Origin: Leptobrachium leishanense
Taxonomy: Eukaryota > Chordata > Amphibia > Anura > Megophryidae
Assembly: GCA_009667805.1 (NCBI GenBank)
Contig: CM019069.1
Coordinates: 54,192,422-54,256,421 of the forward strand
Direction: 5' to 3'
Length of the DNA: 64,000 nucleotides
The translations under genes were made by a program, and so were the position numbers. The notes under the pieces are model-generated. The model searched no databases. It was not told the DNA's origin and saw nothing but the letters and a program-made list of their open reading frames with translations. Shown here piece after piece: positions 11,552 to 23,385 of the stretch; the stretch's first letter is position 1, and each line of letters opens with the position of its first letter.

Positions 11552-14500
11552 CTATTCCGTTACGTCAGCATCAGGGGATTGATAACTGCTGATCCAGGAC
11601 TGATTCATTTTTATAAATGTCAGCCGGTCTACAGAGTCAGTGGACAGACGCACTCTTTTGACTGTGACAAAACCACCAGCGGCACTGAACGTCCTTTCAG
11701 AAAGCACGCTATATGAAGGGCAACCTAGTAGCTGCATAGCAAATTGGCTAAATTCTGGCCAGTGATCCAATCTCAACACCTAGTAAGTGGATCATCTGCT
11801 GGAAACGTATCCAGGTCTGCCCTTGCCCCTAGGTAGTGCTGCACCATATGGTGAAGACGCTGGCAATGGGTGCCTACATTTGACGTCCCTGGGCATCGTG
11901 TACTAAAAATTTTTAAAAATGCAACAGTCAAGCGGCCCTGGCCTTCACCACTATTCCTCATCATCCGCAGCCTCAGAAGCACGTGTGTCATCACTTGGTA
12001 ACCTACCAGTGCCTGGAAAGGTGTTACACAAGTGTCGCTTTAGAGTGTCCTCAAGTTTTTTTAACTTGTGCTCCCTCTGTGCGGGCAGGATGAGGGCAGG
12101 ATGAGCTCTGCAACTTTACTCTTGTATCGTGGATCAAGAAGGGTTGCCAACCAGTAATGATCCCTCTCCTTGATAGCACGAATCCTGGGGTCCTTTAGCA
12201 GGCTTTGCATTATAAGGGAGCCCATGCAGCGTAGGTTGGAGGTGGCATTAGCTTCCGAGTCTTCCTGGTCAATGAGGATGACCCCATCGTGCACTTCCTC
12301 CTCCCAGCCACGCACTAGCCCTTGTGTTTCTGGGCACACGAAACCCTCCCTTGAGGAATCCCCACCTTCAATGCCCCCACTACTTAAATATTCCTCCTCC
12401 TCCTCCTCTTCTTGTCTGATCTGAGTAGGACCCGCTGGAATGCTGTCTGCAGAAAGACTGGGGCCTTGAGAGCTAGGGAAGGCCTCCTCTTCCTCCCGCT
12501 GCTCTGCCTCTAGAGCCACATCTATAATTCCCCGCAGAGTGTGCTCCAGCAGGAACACTAAAGGAATTGTGTCACTGATGCATGCACTGTCCCTGCTCTC
12601 CATCCTCGTTGCCTCTTCAAATGGTGACAGTACAGTGCATGCATCCTTGATCATCAGCCACTGCGGGGGGGGGGAACCAAGTTGACCTGAACCTGTCCAT
12701 GTGCCATACTCACACAGGTACTCGTTGATGGCCCTCTGCTGCTTGTGCAGATGCTGCAGCTTTGCTAATGTCGAGTTCCACCTGGTGGACATGTCACAGA
12801 TCAGACGGTTTGTGGGAAGGTGGAATTCTCTTCGAATTTCTGCCAGGCGAACGCTTGCTGGGAATGACCGTCTGAAGTGGCTGCAGACTTTTCTGGCCTG
12901 GCTGAGAAGCTCTGGTAGCCCTGGGTACTTGGTTAGGAAATGCTGTACCACTAGATTTAGGACGTGTGCTAGGAATGGTACATGCGTCAATTTACTTCCG
13001 TAGGGCGGAGAGAAGGTTGCTGCCATTATCACAGACGATCATTCCCAGCTGAAGCTGGCGTGGTGTTAACCATCTCTGCACCTGGCCCTGCAGAGCTGAC
13101 AGAATTTCTGGCCCGGTGTGGCTCCTGTCCCCTAAACAAACCAGCTCAAGCACAGTATGGCATCTTTTTGCTTGAGCCATTGCGTAGACCCTGTCAGGCG
13201 TCGGTTTAACTGCCACTTCGCCAGAGACAGAGAAGGAGGAGGAGGAGGAGGAAGAGGGAGAGGTGGTGGTGGAGCAGACAGACCTCATACAAGCAGCTTT
13301 CTGGAGGCGTGGTGGATGAACCAGCTCCAGCACAGAGCCCAGTCTTGGATCCCTCCCAGCTGCAATCAGAGTTACCCAGTGTGCCGTGAAGGAAATGTAA
13401 CGACCATGTCCATGCTTGCTGCACCACGTGTCTAAAGTCACATGCACCTTGCTGCTGACTGCCTTTCCCAATGACTCGATAACATTGTCTTCCACGTGCT
13501 GGTATAGTGCTGGAATGGCCTTGCGTGAAAAGTAATGGCGTTTTGGAACCTGCCACTGTGGTACAGCACATTCAGCAAATTCACGGAAGGGAGCAGAGTC
13601 CACCAGCTGGAAAGGCAGCAGCTGCAATGCAAGTAATTTTGCTAAGCTGGCATTTAGACGCTGTGCTTGGGGATGGTTGGGACTATATTTTTTCTTACGC
13701 TGCAGCAGCTGCGGCAACGTAATCTGACTGCGTAAATCTTCAGCTGATGGGATGATGTCACATTGTGAGGAAGGACCTGGTACATCCATTACTGTAGCAT
13801 CATCCCTGTCAGTGGAGGTGGTAGGCAATGACATGGCAGGACATACAGTGGGGGTAGAGACAGATGAGGAGGAGGAGGACCTACGCAAAGTTTTGCGCCA
13901 ACGGGATGTGTGACAGGTGTTCATATGTCGCCTCAAGCACGTGGTACCCAACCGTCCGGTGTCTTTCCCACGCTTGAGCCTCATCTGACATAGATTACAA
14001 ATAGCAACGGTGGGGTCTGCTGCACATTTCTTAAAGAACTCCCAGACAGCAGAGTACCTGGATGTGTGCTTTGAGACAACAGCACTCTGCACCTGAGCAG
14101 CTCTGACATCTGATGCCTTGGACTGGCTAGTGCTACGGTTGGTCATAGAGGATGTTGTGCCTTGTGTTTCTTGTGCCTCCTCCTCCTCCTCCTCACTTGA
14201 CTCCTCTGTTCGATCAGGCACCCAGGTGGAGTCAGTGACCTCATCATCATTGTCATCATCACCCTCTATCTCCTCGTCACTGGAGCCAACTTGGCAGTAT
14301 GCTGCAGCTGCTGGGGCAACATGAGTGCCAGTTATTTGTGTGTTAACACTGGCACCCCCTTCCTCTAGGTTGATTATACTTCCTTCCTCAACCTCAGAGA
14401 TTGAATCCGGGCACTGTACTTGCTGCTCATCCTCCAGCAGCATGTCACTGTCATTGTAGTCAAACAATTCAGCTGACTCCTCCGTGTGTGATAGCGAGGC

Positions 14501-14803
14501 TACGGCAGGAGTAGCTGTGGACATGGAGGCTGCATTAGATGCTTTGGCAGCTGAGGTGTACTTAAAACCACTAGAAGCCTGGCTGGCAGAGGACTCGGAG
14601 GATGAGGATGGCCTGGTTAGCCAATCCACCAAATCCTCTGTATGTTGCTGCTGCTTAAGAAAGGACAAGCGTGCCCCTGCAGAGGATGCACCATGTCCAG
14701 AGGCACAGCCTTCTGACACAGGGGCTGCTTGCCCTCTTATCTGTGTCTGGGAGCGTCTGCCTGTCCTTTTTGTTCTTTTGTTATATACAGAACTCTGATT
14801 CAA
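11552..14803 (-). pseudogene. hAT-family transposase (BED-finger, Ac/ZBED-like), copy 1, broken
   Basis: Recognisable from the N to the C terminus on the minus strand. An acidic, Ser-rich N-terminal third is followed by a BED-type zinc finger (about residues 250-300: VWEFFKKCA, CNLC, then HMNTCH). The RNase H-like core has VTLDTW (first Asp) and IVCDNGSN (second Asp). The C-terminal dimerisation part has LSERTFSAAGGFV, containing the catalytic Glu, then KRVRLSTDSVDRLTF. The normal start seen in copy 2 (MSERTKRTG at 47367) is deleted here. A frameshift near 13000-13030 follows the second Asp, and further breaks near 12065 and 11775 separate the C-terminal pieces. An intact enzyme would excise and insert the element with 8-bp duplications. 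Homology to ZBED/Ac-type hATs is by motif; the exact subfamily is not settled. Confidence 0.93.
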
Positions 14804-14809
14804 CTCTGG

Positions 14810-16365
14810 TATAAAGATTAAAGATTTACAGAACTCTGGTATAACTCAGTGAGACACCCTGATAGCTGGCAGCCAGTGACAAGACACAGATTACAATTCC
14901 CAGAAACCTCCTATAAGTCAGTGAGACCCCCTGATGGGTGGCAGTGAGAAGACACAAATTACAATTCGCATAAATCTGCTACAAGTATGTGGGACCCTCT
15001 AATGGGTGGCAGTGAGAAGACACAGATTACAAATCGCAGAAACCTCCTATAAATCAGTGTGACCCCCTGATGGGTGGCAGTGAGAAGACACAGATTACAA
15101 ATCGCAGAAACCTCCTATAAATCAGTGTGACCCCCTGATGGGTGGCAGTGAGAAGACACAGATTACAAGTGTCAGAAACCTCCTATAAATCAGTGTGACC
15201 CCCTGATGGGTGGCAGTGAGAAGACACAGATTACAAGTGTCAGAAACCTCCTGTAAATCAGTGTGACCCCCTGATGGGTGGCAGTGAGAAGACACAGATT
15301 ACAAATCGCAGAAACCTCCTATAAATCAGTGTGACCCCCTGATGGGTGACAGTGAGAAGACACAGATTACAAATCGCAGAAACCTCCTATAAATCAGTGT
15401 GACCCCCTGATGTGTGGCAGTGAGAAGACACAGATTACAAATTGCAGAAACCTCCTATAAATCAGTGTGACCCCCTGATGGGTGGCAGTGAGAAGACACA
15501 GATTACAAGTGTCAGAAACCTCCTGTAAATCAGTGTGACCCCCTGATGGGTGGCAGTGAGAAGACACAGATTACAAATCGCAGAAACCTCCTATAAATCA
15601 GTGTGACCCCCTGATGGGTGACAGTGAGAAGACACAGATTACAAATCGCAGAAACCTCCTATAAATCAGTGGGACCCCCTGATTGCTGGCAGTGAGAAGA
15701 CACAGATTACAAATCGCAGAAACTTCCTATAAATCAGTGTGACCCCCTGATGTGTGGCAGTGAGAAGACACAGATTACAAATCGCAGAAACTCTCCTATA
15801 AATCAGTGTGACCCCCTGATGGGTGGCAGTGAGAAGACACCAGATTACAAGTGTCAGAAACCTCCTATAAATCAGTGTGACCCCCTGATGGGGCAGTGAG
15901 AAGACACAGATTACAAATCGCAGAAACCTCCTATAAATCAGTGTGACCCCCTGATGGGTGACAGTGAGAAGACACAGATTACAAATCGCAGAAACCTCCT
16001 ATAAATCAGTGTGACCCCCTGATGGGTGGCAGTGAGAAGACACAGATTACAAATCGCAGAAACTTCCTATAAATCAGTGGGACCCCCTGATTGCTGGCAG
16101 TGAGAAGACACAGATTACAAGTCGCAGAAACTTCCTATAAATCAGTGTGACCCCCTGATGTGTGGCAGTGAGAAGACACAGATTACAAATCGCAGAAACC
16201 TCCTATAAATCAGTATGACCCCCTGATGGGTGGCAGTGAGAAGACACAGATTACAAATCGCAGAAACCTCCTATAAATCAGTGTGACCCCCTGATGGGTG
16301 GCAGTGAGAAGACACAAATTACAAGTCTCAGAAACCTCCTATAAATCAGTGAGAACACACGGATT
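14810..16365. repeat. 68-bp tandem array in hAT copy 1 (~22 units)
   Basis: Units read CACAGATTACAAATCGCAG, AAACCTCCTATAAATCAGTG, TGACCCCCTGATGGGTGGC, AGTGAGAAGA, with a 68-bp period (for example CCTCCTAT at 15043 and 15111). Single-base variants and two TTGCTGGC-type units are scattered through it. hAT copy 2 has only the founder-like segment at about 47415-47480, so the array grew in this copy or its lineage. Confidence 0.96.
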
Positions 16366-17140
16366 ATAACAATTCCCAAATATTTTGTAGAAATTACTGA
16401 TGCCCAAAATACTGCGTGGCACTGGCTGTGTGACAAGACACAGATCACCTCAATTCCCAAATATTTTGTAGAAATTTGTGACCCCCAAGATACTTGCTGG
16501 CAGTGACAAGACACAGATCACCTCAATTCCCAAATGTTTTGTAGAAATTACCGACGCCCAAAATACTGCGTGGCACTGGCTGTGTGACAAGACACAGATC
16601 ACCTCAATTCCAAGATATTTTGTAGAAATTAGTGACCCCCAAAATACTGCGTGGCACTGGCTGTGTGACAAGACACAGATCACCTCAATTCCCAGATATT
16701 TTGTAGAAATTAGTGACCCCCAAAATACTTGCTGGCAGTGACAAGACACAGATCACCTCAATTCCCAGATATTTGGTAGAAATTAGTGACCCCCAAAATA
16801 CTATGTTGCACTGGCTGTGTGACAAGACACAGATCACCTCAATTCCCAGATATTTGGTAGAAATTAGTGACCCCTAAAATACTGCGTGGTACTGGCAGTG
16901 AGTCACAAGACACAGATCACCTCAATTCCCAGAAATATTTTGTAGAAATTAGTGACCCCCAAAATACTGCGTTGCACTGGGTGTGTGACAAGACACAGAT
17001 TACCTCAATTCCCAGATATTTTGTAGAAATTAGTGACCCCCCCCAAAATACTTGCTGGCAGTGACAAGACACAGATCACCTCAATTCCCTGATATTTGGT
17101 AGAAATGAGACCCCCCAGTAGCGTGGCAGACTGGCAGTAA
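16366..17140. repeat. ~81-bp tandem array in hAT copy 1 (~9 units)
   Basis: Units contain GACACAGATCACCTCAATTC, CCAGATATTTTGTAGAAATT, AGTGACCCCCAAAATACTG and CGTGGCACTGGCTGTG. The array is homologous to the ~81-bp array at 47490-48180 in hAT copy 2. Because the unit is close to 27 codons, both strands stay open for long stretches with no coding meaning. Confidence 0.93.
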
Positions 17141-17586
17141 GAACACACAACAACAATCTCCTATGAAATCTCCTCTCAAATGCATGCAGAAGCGCTGCGT
17201 GGAAACCTTACAGTTGTGTTCAAAATTATTCAACCCCCAATGATGTAAAGGGTTTTAGGGAATTTAGTGTACATTTGTAATTGTATTCAGAATGAAATCC
17301 TACAAGGACTTTTTAAAGAACCATATGCAACTAAAATGACATCAATTGGTTTTGTAATACAGTAGTAAATGTTTCTTTTGTGAATTCTTCATTGACACAA
17401 TTATTCAACCCCTTAAAGACTACCACTCTGAAGAACAGAGGTTCATTCAAGTGTTTTCAATCAGGTATTGAAAACACCTGTGGATGTCACGGAGCAGCAA
17501 TAAAGCATAATAAGCACCAATTAGGCAGCTTTAAAATGACTGTGATACTCAGCTCCTTCTAGACATTTACTGGTGTGGTTACAAAC

Positions 17587-19824
17587 ATGGTGAAGTCAAG
17601 AGAATGGTCCAGGAAGACAAGAGAAGATGTGATTACTCTTCACAGGAAGGGCAATGGCTATAAGAAGATTGCAAAGATGTTAAACACACCAGAGAGACCA
17701 TAGGAAGCATCATTCGCAAATTCAAGGCAAAGGGCACTGTTGAAATGCTACCTGGTCGTGGCAGAAAGAAGATGCTGACTTCGACTGCTGTGCGCTACCT
17801 GAAGCGTAGAGTGGAGAAAAGTCCCCGTGTGACTGCTGAGGAACTGAGAAAAGATTTGTCAGATGTGGGTACTGAAGTTCAGCTCAGACAATACGGCGCA
17901 CACTGCGTATTGAAGGCCTCCATGCCAGAACTCCCAGGCGCACCCCCTTGCTGTCTCCAAAGAATAAGAAGAGTCGACTGCAGTATGCCAAAAGTCATGT
18001 GGACAAACCACAGAAGTTTTGGGATAGTGTTCTGTGGACTGATGAAACAAATTTTGAACTGTTTGGGCCCATGGATCAACGCTATGTTTGGAGGAGGAAG
18101 AACCAGGCCTATGAAGAAAAGAACACCTTGCCTACTGTGAAGCATGGCGGGGGTCAATCATGCTTTGGGGCTGTTTTGCTTCTGCAGGTACAGGGAAGCT
18201 TCAGCGTGTGCAAGGTACCATGAATTCTCTTCAGTACCAGGAGATATTGGATGACAATGTGATGCAGTCCGTCACAAACCTGAGGCTTGGGAGACGTTGG
18301 ACCTTTCAACAGGACAATGATCCCAAGCATACCTCCAAGTCCACTAGAGCATGGTTGCAGATTAAAGGCTGGAACATTTTGGAGTGGCCATCGCAGTCAT
18401 CTGACTTAAATCCGATTGAGAACCTCTGGTGGGACTTAACCACTTGGCTGCTATGGACGCGCTCAGCGCGTCCAGCCAAGTGGTTCTCCTGTGCTACGGA
18501 CGCGCTGAGCGCGTCCGAGCACAGGAGGAGCAATCCGCCAGATTCCGGCGGATTGCTGCGCCCCCCCCCCGGTGCGGGCTGACATCTTGGATGTCAGCCC
18601 ATCAATCCGGGACCCCGGCGGAGACATTAGATGTCATCACGGCGACGCAATGACATCTAATGCAGGCGCCCCCCCCGCATGTGCGGAGGAGGCGCCTGAA
18701 AAGGAGGGGGGAAGGTCCTTCGGACCTCTCTCCCTCCCGATCGCCGGGGAGTAGGGAGTTAATACAGGCACCGCTTGGAAGGGCACAGCCTGCCCTTCCA
18801 AACGGTGGCTGTCATTAACCACTGGGGAGCCGGATCACGAATCGGCGCTGAAAAGCGCCGGTTCGTGATCCTTTCCCGGAGCTGGCCGACATCTTGGATG
18901 TCGGCCAAGCCTCCGGGAACTCCTCCTGAGGACTGGCGTCATCCTGCTATGCACGATGACGCCAGTCCTGGAGTTAACCCCTAGCTGCCACCAACGGTGG
19001 AGATAGGGGGTTCCAATGAACCCCCTATCTCCCGATCCGTGGCAGCTAGGGGTTAATGTTTGGTACTGTTGGATCGGCCAGAGCATGCCGTTCCAACGAT
19101 ACCAAACACCACTGTGAAAAAAGTTTTTTTTTAAAATAAAAATTAAAAAAAAAATTAAAAAATATTTTAAAAAAAAGTTTGGTTTTTTTTGGGTTTGTTA
19201 ATGCAGAAATATTGTTCCCATTTCAATTATAATGTGAACAATGATGCTGCACTAACGATTTTTGTGGCGGTGCGTTTGTTAAAAATCGTGTAATTTTCCC
19301 CAAAAAAAAATGTAACGAGACCCCATTTCTAATTTTTTTAACAAGCGCACCCCATACAAAATATAACCACAATTGCTCGCATGTTAAAATGTGAAAAAAA
19401 AACACTTTACATGTTGTAAATTATTGAAAATTCATATTTTATTGCATTTTTTGTTATAATATACAGACAGGACATGACGTATACATATAATAATGACATA
19501 TTATGAATCTGCCGAGTCTGACGGAAAGAACGATATATAATATGTCTGGGTCATATACTAAAATAAGCCTTCAAAACACGTTTAAACATGATGAGCAAAA
19601 CAGGTAAAAATGACCTCAGCACAGAGGTGTGAAACGCCTCAGCAGCGAAAGGGTTAAAGAAAGCAGTTGCAGTGCGCAAGCCTAAGAATGTGACTGAACT
19701 GGAGGCTTTTGCCCATGACGAATGGGCGAAGATACCCGTAGATCGCTGCAAGACACTTGTGTCAAGCTATGCTTCACGATTAAAAGCTGTTATAACTGTA
19801 AAAGGATGTTGTACTAAGTACTAA
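17587..19824 (+). pseudogene. Tc1-type transposase, split by a TTAA element and frameshifted
   Basis: The gene starts at an ATG (MVKSREWSRKTREDV) and has a helix-turn-helix region, then GRGRKK. The catalytic triad is WTDETNF (Asp codon at 18041), FQQDNDPKHTS (Asp at 18313) and DLNPIENLW (Glu at 18418), with 34 residues between the last two, i.e. the DD34E signature of Tc1. Breaks: a stop soon after NTPERP (about 17701), frameshifts near 17890 and 18170, and an insertion at TTAA 18436, just after the Glu motif. The C-terminal tail resumes at 19658 and ends at a TAA at 19822. The usual length is about 340 residues. The enzyme acted in trans on TA-flanked ends; this copy cannot. Confidence 0.94.
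18440..19653. mobile_element. TTAA-flanked non-autonomous element with hairpin chain (copy 1)
   Basis: Flanked by TTAA at 18436-18439 and 19654-19657, interrupting Tc1 coding sequence. Ends CCACTTGGCTGCTATGGACG and CGCCTCAGCAGCGAAAGGG. The first half (about 18456-19107) is a string of consecutive inverted repeats: GGACGCGCTCAGCGCGTCC, GCTGACATC-TTG-GATGTCAGC, GGATCACGAA..TTCGTGATCC, GGCCGACATC..GATGTCGGCC and others. The second half is A/T-rich. A TTAA duplication fits piggyBac- or Kolobok-type mobilisation; no transposase is present. A second copy lies in the opposite orientation at 57926-59115. Confidence 0.92.
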
Positions 19825-20577
19825 GATTGAATGTCACTTGGGGGTTGAATAAAACTGATAATGATGTGAGCACAGAAAAGACATTTGTGGTTATTTCATT
19901 ATAAATGTTATGTTATATTTGTCTGACCTACACGTGCCTCTTTGATTTAATTGTAAGCAAGATGACTGAATGATCAAAATCAATGTCAAACTGGCCAAAA
20001 CACTCAATTTCAGTGGGGGTTGAATAATTTTGAACACAACTGTATATAGTGTGCTGCGGGACTTAGCTCTGTGAGCCCATGATTGGGCAAACTTTGCCCA
20101 ATCAGGACTCTGAGCCGTGATTGGCATAGTGTTGAACCTGTCTTGCACCAGACCTGTGGTCAGGTGCAAGGCTGTAGCCAATTACGAGCTTCAGGCCAGT
20201 GCAAAAGTGCATTGTGGTCCGTTGTGATGCATTGTGGGCGAACACACGGCGAACACCTGGAAATGTTCGTAGTTCGCGAACATGCGAACAGGCTATGTTT
20301 GATGCGAACTCCGAACCGATCGAACCGAACAGCTCATCCCTACTCCTAATCACGCACACACGCCGCTATGCGGACGCAGCGCACTCTGTAGCTCAGTACT
20401 AGCGGTTCGACGTTCTTGCAAAAATGCGTTCGTTTGCCGCTTGCATTGTGCGGCCGAACTTTTGTGCGACTGTACTTCGTGTGTGGGCCTGCATTGGACG
20501 TCATTTGCTGCTACCTTGGCCGTAATAAAGTGCGGCTAAACGCACGTTCGCACTGCGTTTGTCTGACCCCAGCCGTA

Positions 20578-21264
20578 GTCGCTTTGTACTGCTCTGCTCA
20601 TGAATAACATAACCCATAAAAAAAAGCTAGTAGAGGGTTTTAAAGAGGTTTTTTTTATTAAAAGAAAACAGATTTCTGAGCACCGTCCCGATCTGGTCAG
20701 AGCTCTCACGGCAGAACACGATTGGTATCAAATGCAGGAGTTTCCATGACATCTCAGGTATGCAGATAGTCTTATTCCTGGGTCTTTTCAGGGGTTAGCA
20801 CACAATCCACTAATTGGCTTTGGATAGACAGATCAAGTAAAATAAGAGCTAAATTCAAAATGCTTTGGTTCCTTTTAATGTTCATATCAAGGTCAAATTT
20901 CCTGGAAAACAAAGTAGGCTTTGCTTAGATCATCACTTTATGAGAGATGTAAAGAACTGTGTGGGCAAAAACAGCAAGCCGTGCTCGTCAAGATTCATAT
21001 TGTCCTTCTTCCTGCCCTTCCTGTCAACATCCTGGGATAAACACATACTGATAAAATGACAATTAAACTGGTTTGTGTCCGAATTTTAGTAAACATGGAT
21101 ATTGTAATGCTCTGCAGAGGGGTCTGAACCCAGTATGCAGGGACACAGAAGACACAGACAGAAGGGATCAGGATACATGGAGATTGGAGAAGGTTTTGGG
21201 GTGACAGACAAGACACAAAGGGGAACTCCAGGCGCGGTACATGTGGGCACTCCAATAGAATGGT
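20578..21264. other. Unassigned DNA
   Basis: No gene or known repeat seen. Short open frames here have no family features. Confidence 0.45.
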
Positions 21265-21399
21265 CAGGGGTCAGCAACCTTGGCTCCCTGATGTTTTGGG
21301 AACTACATTTCCCGTGTGGCTCATGTGGCTAATGAGTGACTGAGCATCTTGGGAGATGTAGTTCCCAAAACATCAGGGAGCCGAGGTTGCTGATCCCTG
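21265..21399. mobile_element. Palindromic hAT-type MITE (CAGGGGTCAGCAACC)
   Basis: A 135-bp near-palindrome: CAGGGGTCAGCAACCTTGGC and TCCCTGATGTTTTGGGAAC are mirrored by GTTCCCAAAACATCAGGGA and GAGGTTGCTGATCCCTG. CAGGG ends are typical of hAT MITEs, but the 8 bp on either side no longer match. Decayed relatives: 24080-27681 (outer element). Confidence 0.85.
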
Positions 21400-22068
21400 G
21401 TTTAGACGGTCCGTTGATCAGGGGCAGGCAGAAGGTGGTAGTCCTAGTTCAAGCAGGGGGTCTGGTACACGGGTAATCAATATAACAACGTATCAGGAAG
21501 CAGGTCTGGTTACAACCAAGCTTTGCACCGTAATGCAGGAGCACTGCTGAATGGAGGGAGGAATGCTTTATTCTGGCAGGAGGATGTGGTGTGCTAGTTG
21601 TGCTTAACTGTTTGTGGTCATGAACATGGTGCAGAGCACGGGGCAGCACTTTTCATGTGACTTCCAGAGCACCGATGGTACACACAGTACAGCCAGCGGC
21701 GTGGGCATGACAGATATGGACCAGTGGCGTGTACAGAACATTACATTAGGGTGTGCACACATGGAATATTTATTCATTAAAAAGTTATGTTTAGAAGATT
21801 TTGCACAAACTATACATTACTCATTGGAAAAAACAGCCTGTAATCAGAGATACAGTCAGTTTTTATGCTTTTCATCATGAATCAGATAAGGAACATCTAA
21901 AATGTCAGTGTAAGAGGTGAAAAAGGACCTCTTCACCCAATATTAGGGTGTGCACATCAGGGACACCCCCTGCACACACCTATGATATGGACATTCATAT
22001 GAACTTACATTTGAGTGACCATAAGACATGGAACCCTTATATGGTGATAGTGGCTAATTACATTCATA
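21400..22068. other. Unassigned DNA
   Basis: No gene or repeat recognised. Confidence 0.45.
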
Positions 22069-22593
22069 AGGTTGGGTGTCCCTTATCCGAAATGATAGGA
22101 CTACAGTGTTTTGGGTTTGACCCCCAACCATTCCAGTTTTCAGATTCTTCTCGATCTCAGAATCTGGGAGAATCCGTGGTCTGACAGAAAGGGGATTGCG
22201 GATCTCCGAGCATTATGTCGCATGCTGGGGCTGTCCTGAAGCTCCCAGTGTGTGCCGCGGTCTGCTGCAGCACTCAGGAGTCGTGTTCCTGAGGAGCAGG
22301 ACCAGTCCAGAGCGTCCCTAATCCACAAATACTAAAATCCGAAAGGGTCTGAAAACTCTGGTTTTCAGAGTCTGTCGGATTTTGGAATTCCGGATTTAGA
22401 GTTCCCACCTGTAATAATGATCTCTTGGATCCAAACACAAAAATAATTTGTTTCATATACATATGAGTCAATCTTTTTAATAATTTTGTTACATGAGGTC
22501 AGGGGTGGCATTTTCCTCGATGCTGGGGTTCAAAAATATTTTTGCGGATTTTAGAACATTTGGAATTTCCATTTTAGGGATACTCGACCTGTG
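22069..22593. mobile_element. Probable pogo/Tigger-like DNA element
   Basis: The left end AGGTTGGGTGTCCCTTATCC and the right end GGGATACTCGACCTG are inverted copies, and the body repeats CCGAAAT / GGATTTTGGAATTCCGGATT motifs, as in Tigger-like MITEs of vertebrates (ends of the type GGTTGAGTATCCC). No transposase remains. The class is inferred from the ends only. Confidence 0.5.
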
Positions 22594-22951
22594 CAGACAA
22601 AAACACAATAATTCTTCATCTCCTCCCACACGTGATCTCATCCATCAGCCTTGTTTTGGGGACAGGAGATCCAGAGGACTTCTACATCCTCTGGCAGCAG
22701 AGACAGCTACAGACCTCTTTTTATACCCTAGTGCCGGTACCGGAAACAGAACACTAGTAGCATATGAAAACACATTACGACCTCCGAGCACTGTCAAGAA
22801 GGATGCCAGGACACAAGGGGGAAATGCACCATTTCATCCAAGTCCCTGTGAATGACAGGTGGACGTTTCAGCAAAAAAATGTTCTGGAAAACAGTGATGA
22901 AAGAGCTGGACCACACATATCTAAAGGATAACAACAATGAACAACACTTTA
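22594..22951. other. Unassigned DNA
   Basis: No gene or repeat recognised. Confidence 0.45.
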
Positions 22952-23385
22952 GGCTAGGATCAGAAGAACACATTTGTCACTTCTACCGTCAAAAAGTGCG
23001 TTGATGCGTCCAAACAAATTTTTTCACGGAAGACGCGATAGCGGTCATACGATCTGCAATTTCGGCCGTGACTTTTACGGATCCAAACCAGGAAACTTTG
23101 GGTGTCTGGACGTTATGTTGGCCGGACATGAGCAGCGTCTGACGTCTCCTAATCACGCACACATGCCGCTATGCTGATGCAGCGGATGCAGCGCACTCTG
23201 TACGTCAGTACTAGTGGTTCAACGTTCTTGCGAAAATGCGTTAGTTTGCCGCTTGCGTTGCACGTCCGAACTTTCGTGCAGCCGTACTTCGTGTGTGGGC
23301 CTGCGTTGGACGTCATTTGCTACTACCACGGCCGTAATAAAATGCGGCTAAATGCACGTTCGCACTGCGTTCGTCTGACCCCAGC
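22952..23385. mobile_element. GGCTAGG MITE (second copy, intact)
   Basis: Starts GGCTAGGATCAGAAGAAC and ends GCGTTCGTCTGACCCCAGC. It is flanked by TTA (22949-22951; 23386-23388) and matches both halves of the element split at 10320-20574, giving its uninterrupted length of 434 bp. Confidence 0.9.

Larger units (their letters stand above)
17211..20042 (+). mobile_element. Tc1/mariner transposon inserted in hAT copy 1
   Basis: Inverted ends CAGTTGTGTTCAAAATTATT (17211) and its complement (ending 20042) are flanked by TA at 17209-17210 and 20043-20044. hAT copy 2 shows the empty site as an uninterrupted CCTTATATAGTG near 48961-48972, proving the insertion is secondary. The element carries one broken transposase gene, itself split by a TTAA element. 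Confidence 0.97.
10517..20342 (-). mobile_element. hAT transposon, copy 1 (both ends and 8-bp TSD present)
   Basis: Ends TAGGGATGAGC / GCTCATCCCTA, flanked by the 8-bp duplication CTCCTAAT (10509-10516 and 20343-20350). Total 9826 bp, of which 2.83 kb is a later Tc1 insertion. Order left to right: CGAAC/GTTCG-rich left end, a short subterminal array, a broken transposase gene on the minus strand, a 68-bp array, an ~81-bp array, the Tc1, then the CGAAC-rich right end. The same family is present at 42605-49254. Confidence 0.96.
10320..20574. mobile_element. GGCTAGGGTCAGACG MITE, split by the hAT at 10517-20342
   Basis: The left part (10320-10516) begins GGCTAGGGTCAGACGAACGC; the right part (20343-20574) ends with its complement, GCGTTTGTCTGACCCCAGCC. 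A 3-bp duplication GTA flanks it (10317-10319; 20575-20577). Joined across the insertion, the two halves match the intact ~430-bp copies at 22952-23385 and 55037-55463. No coding capacity. Confidence 0.92.

Noticed and set aside
12170..12424. Plus-strand frames opposite the hAT transposase (also 13157-13435 and 45811-46089)
   Set aside because: Shadows of acidic and Ser-rich minus-strand codons; both hAT copies show the real protein on the minus strand.
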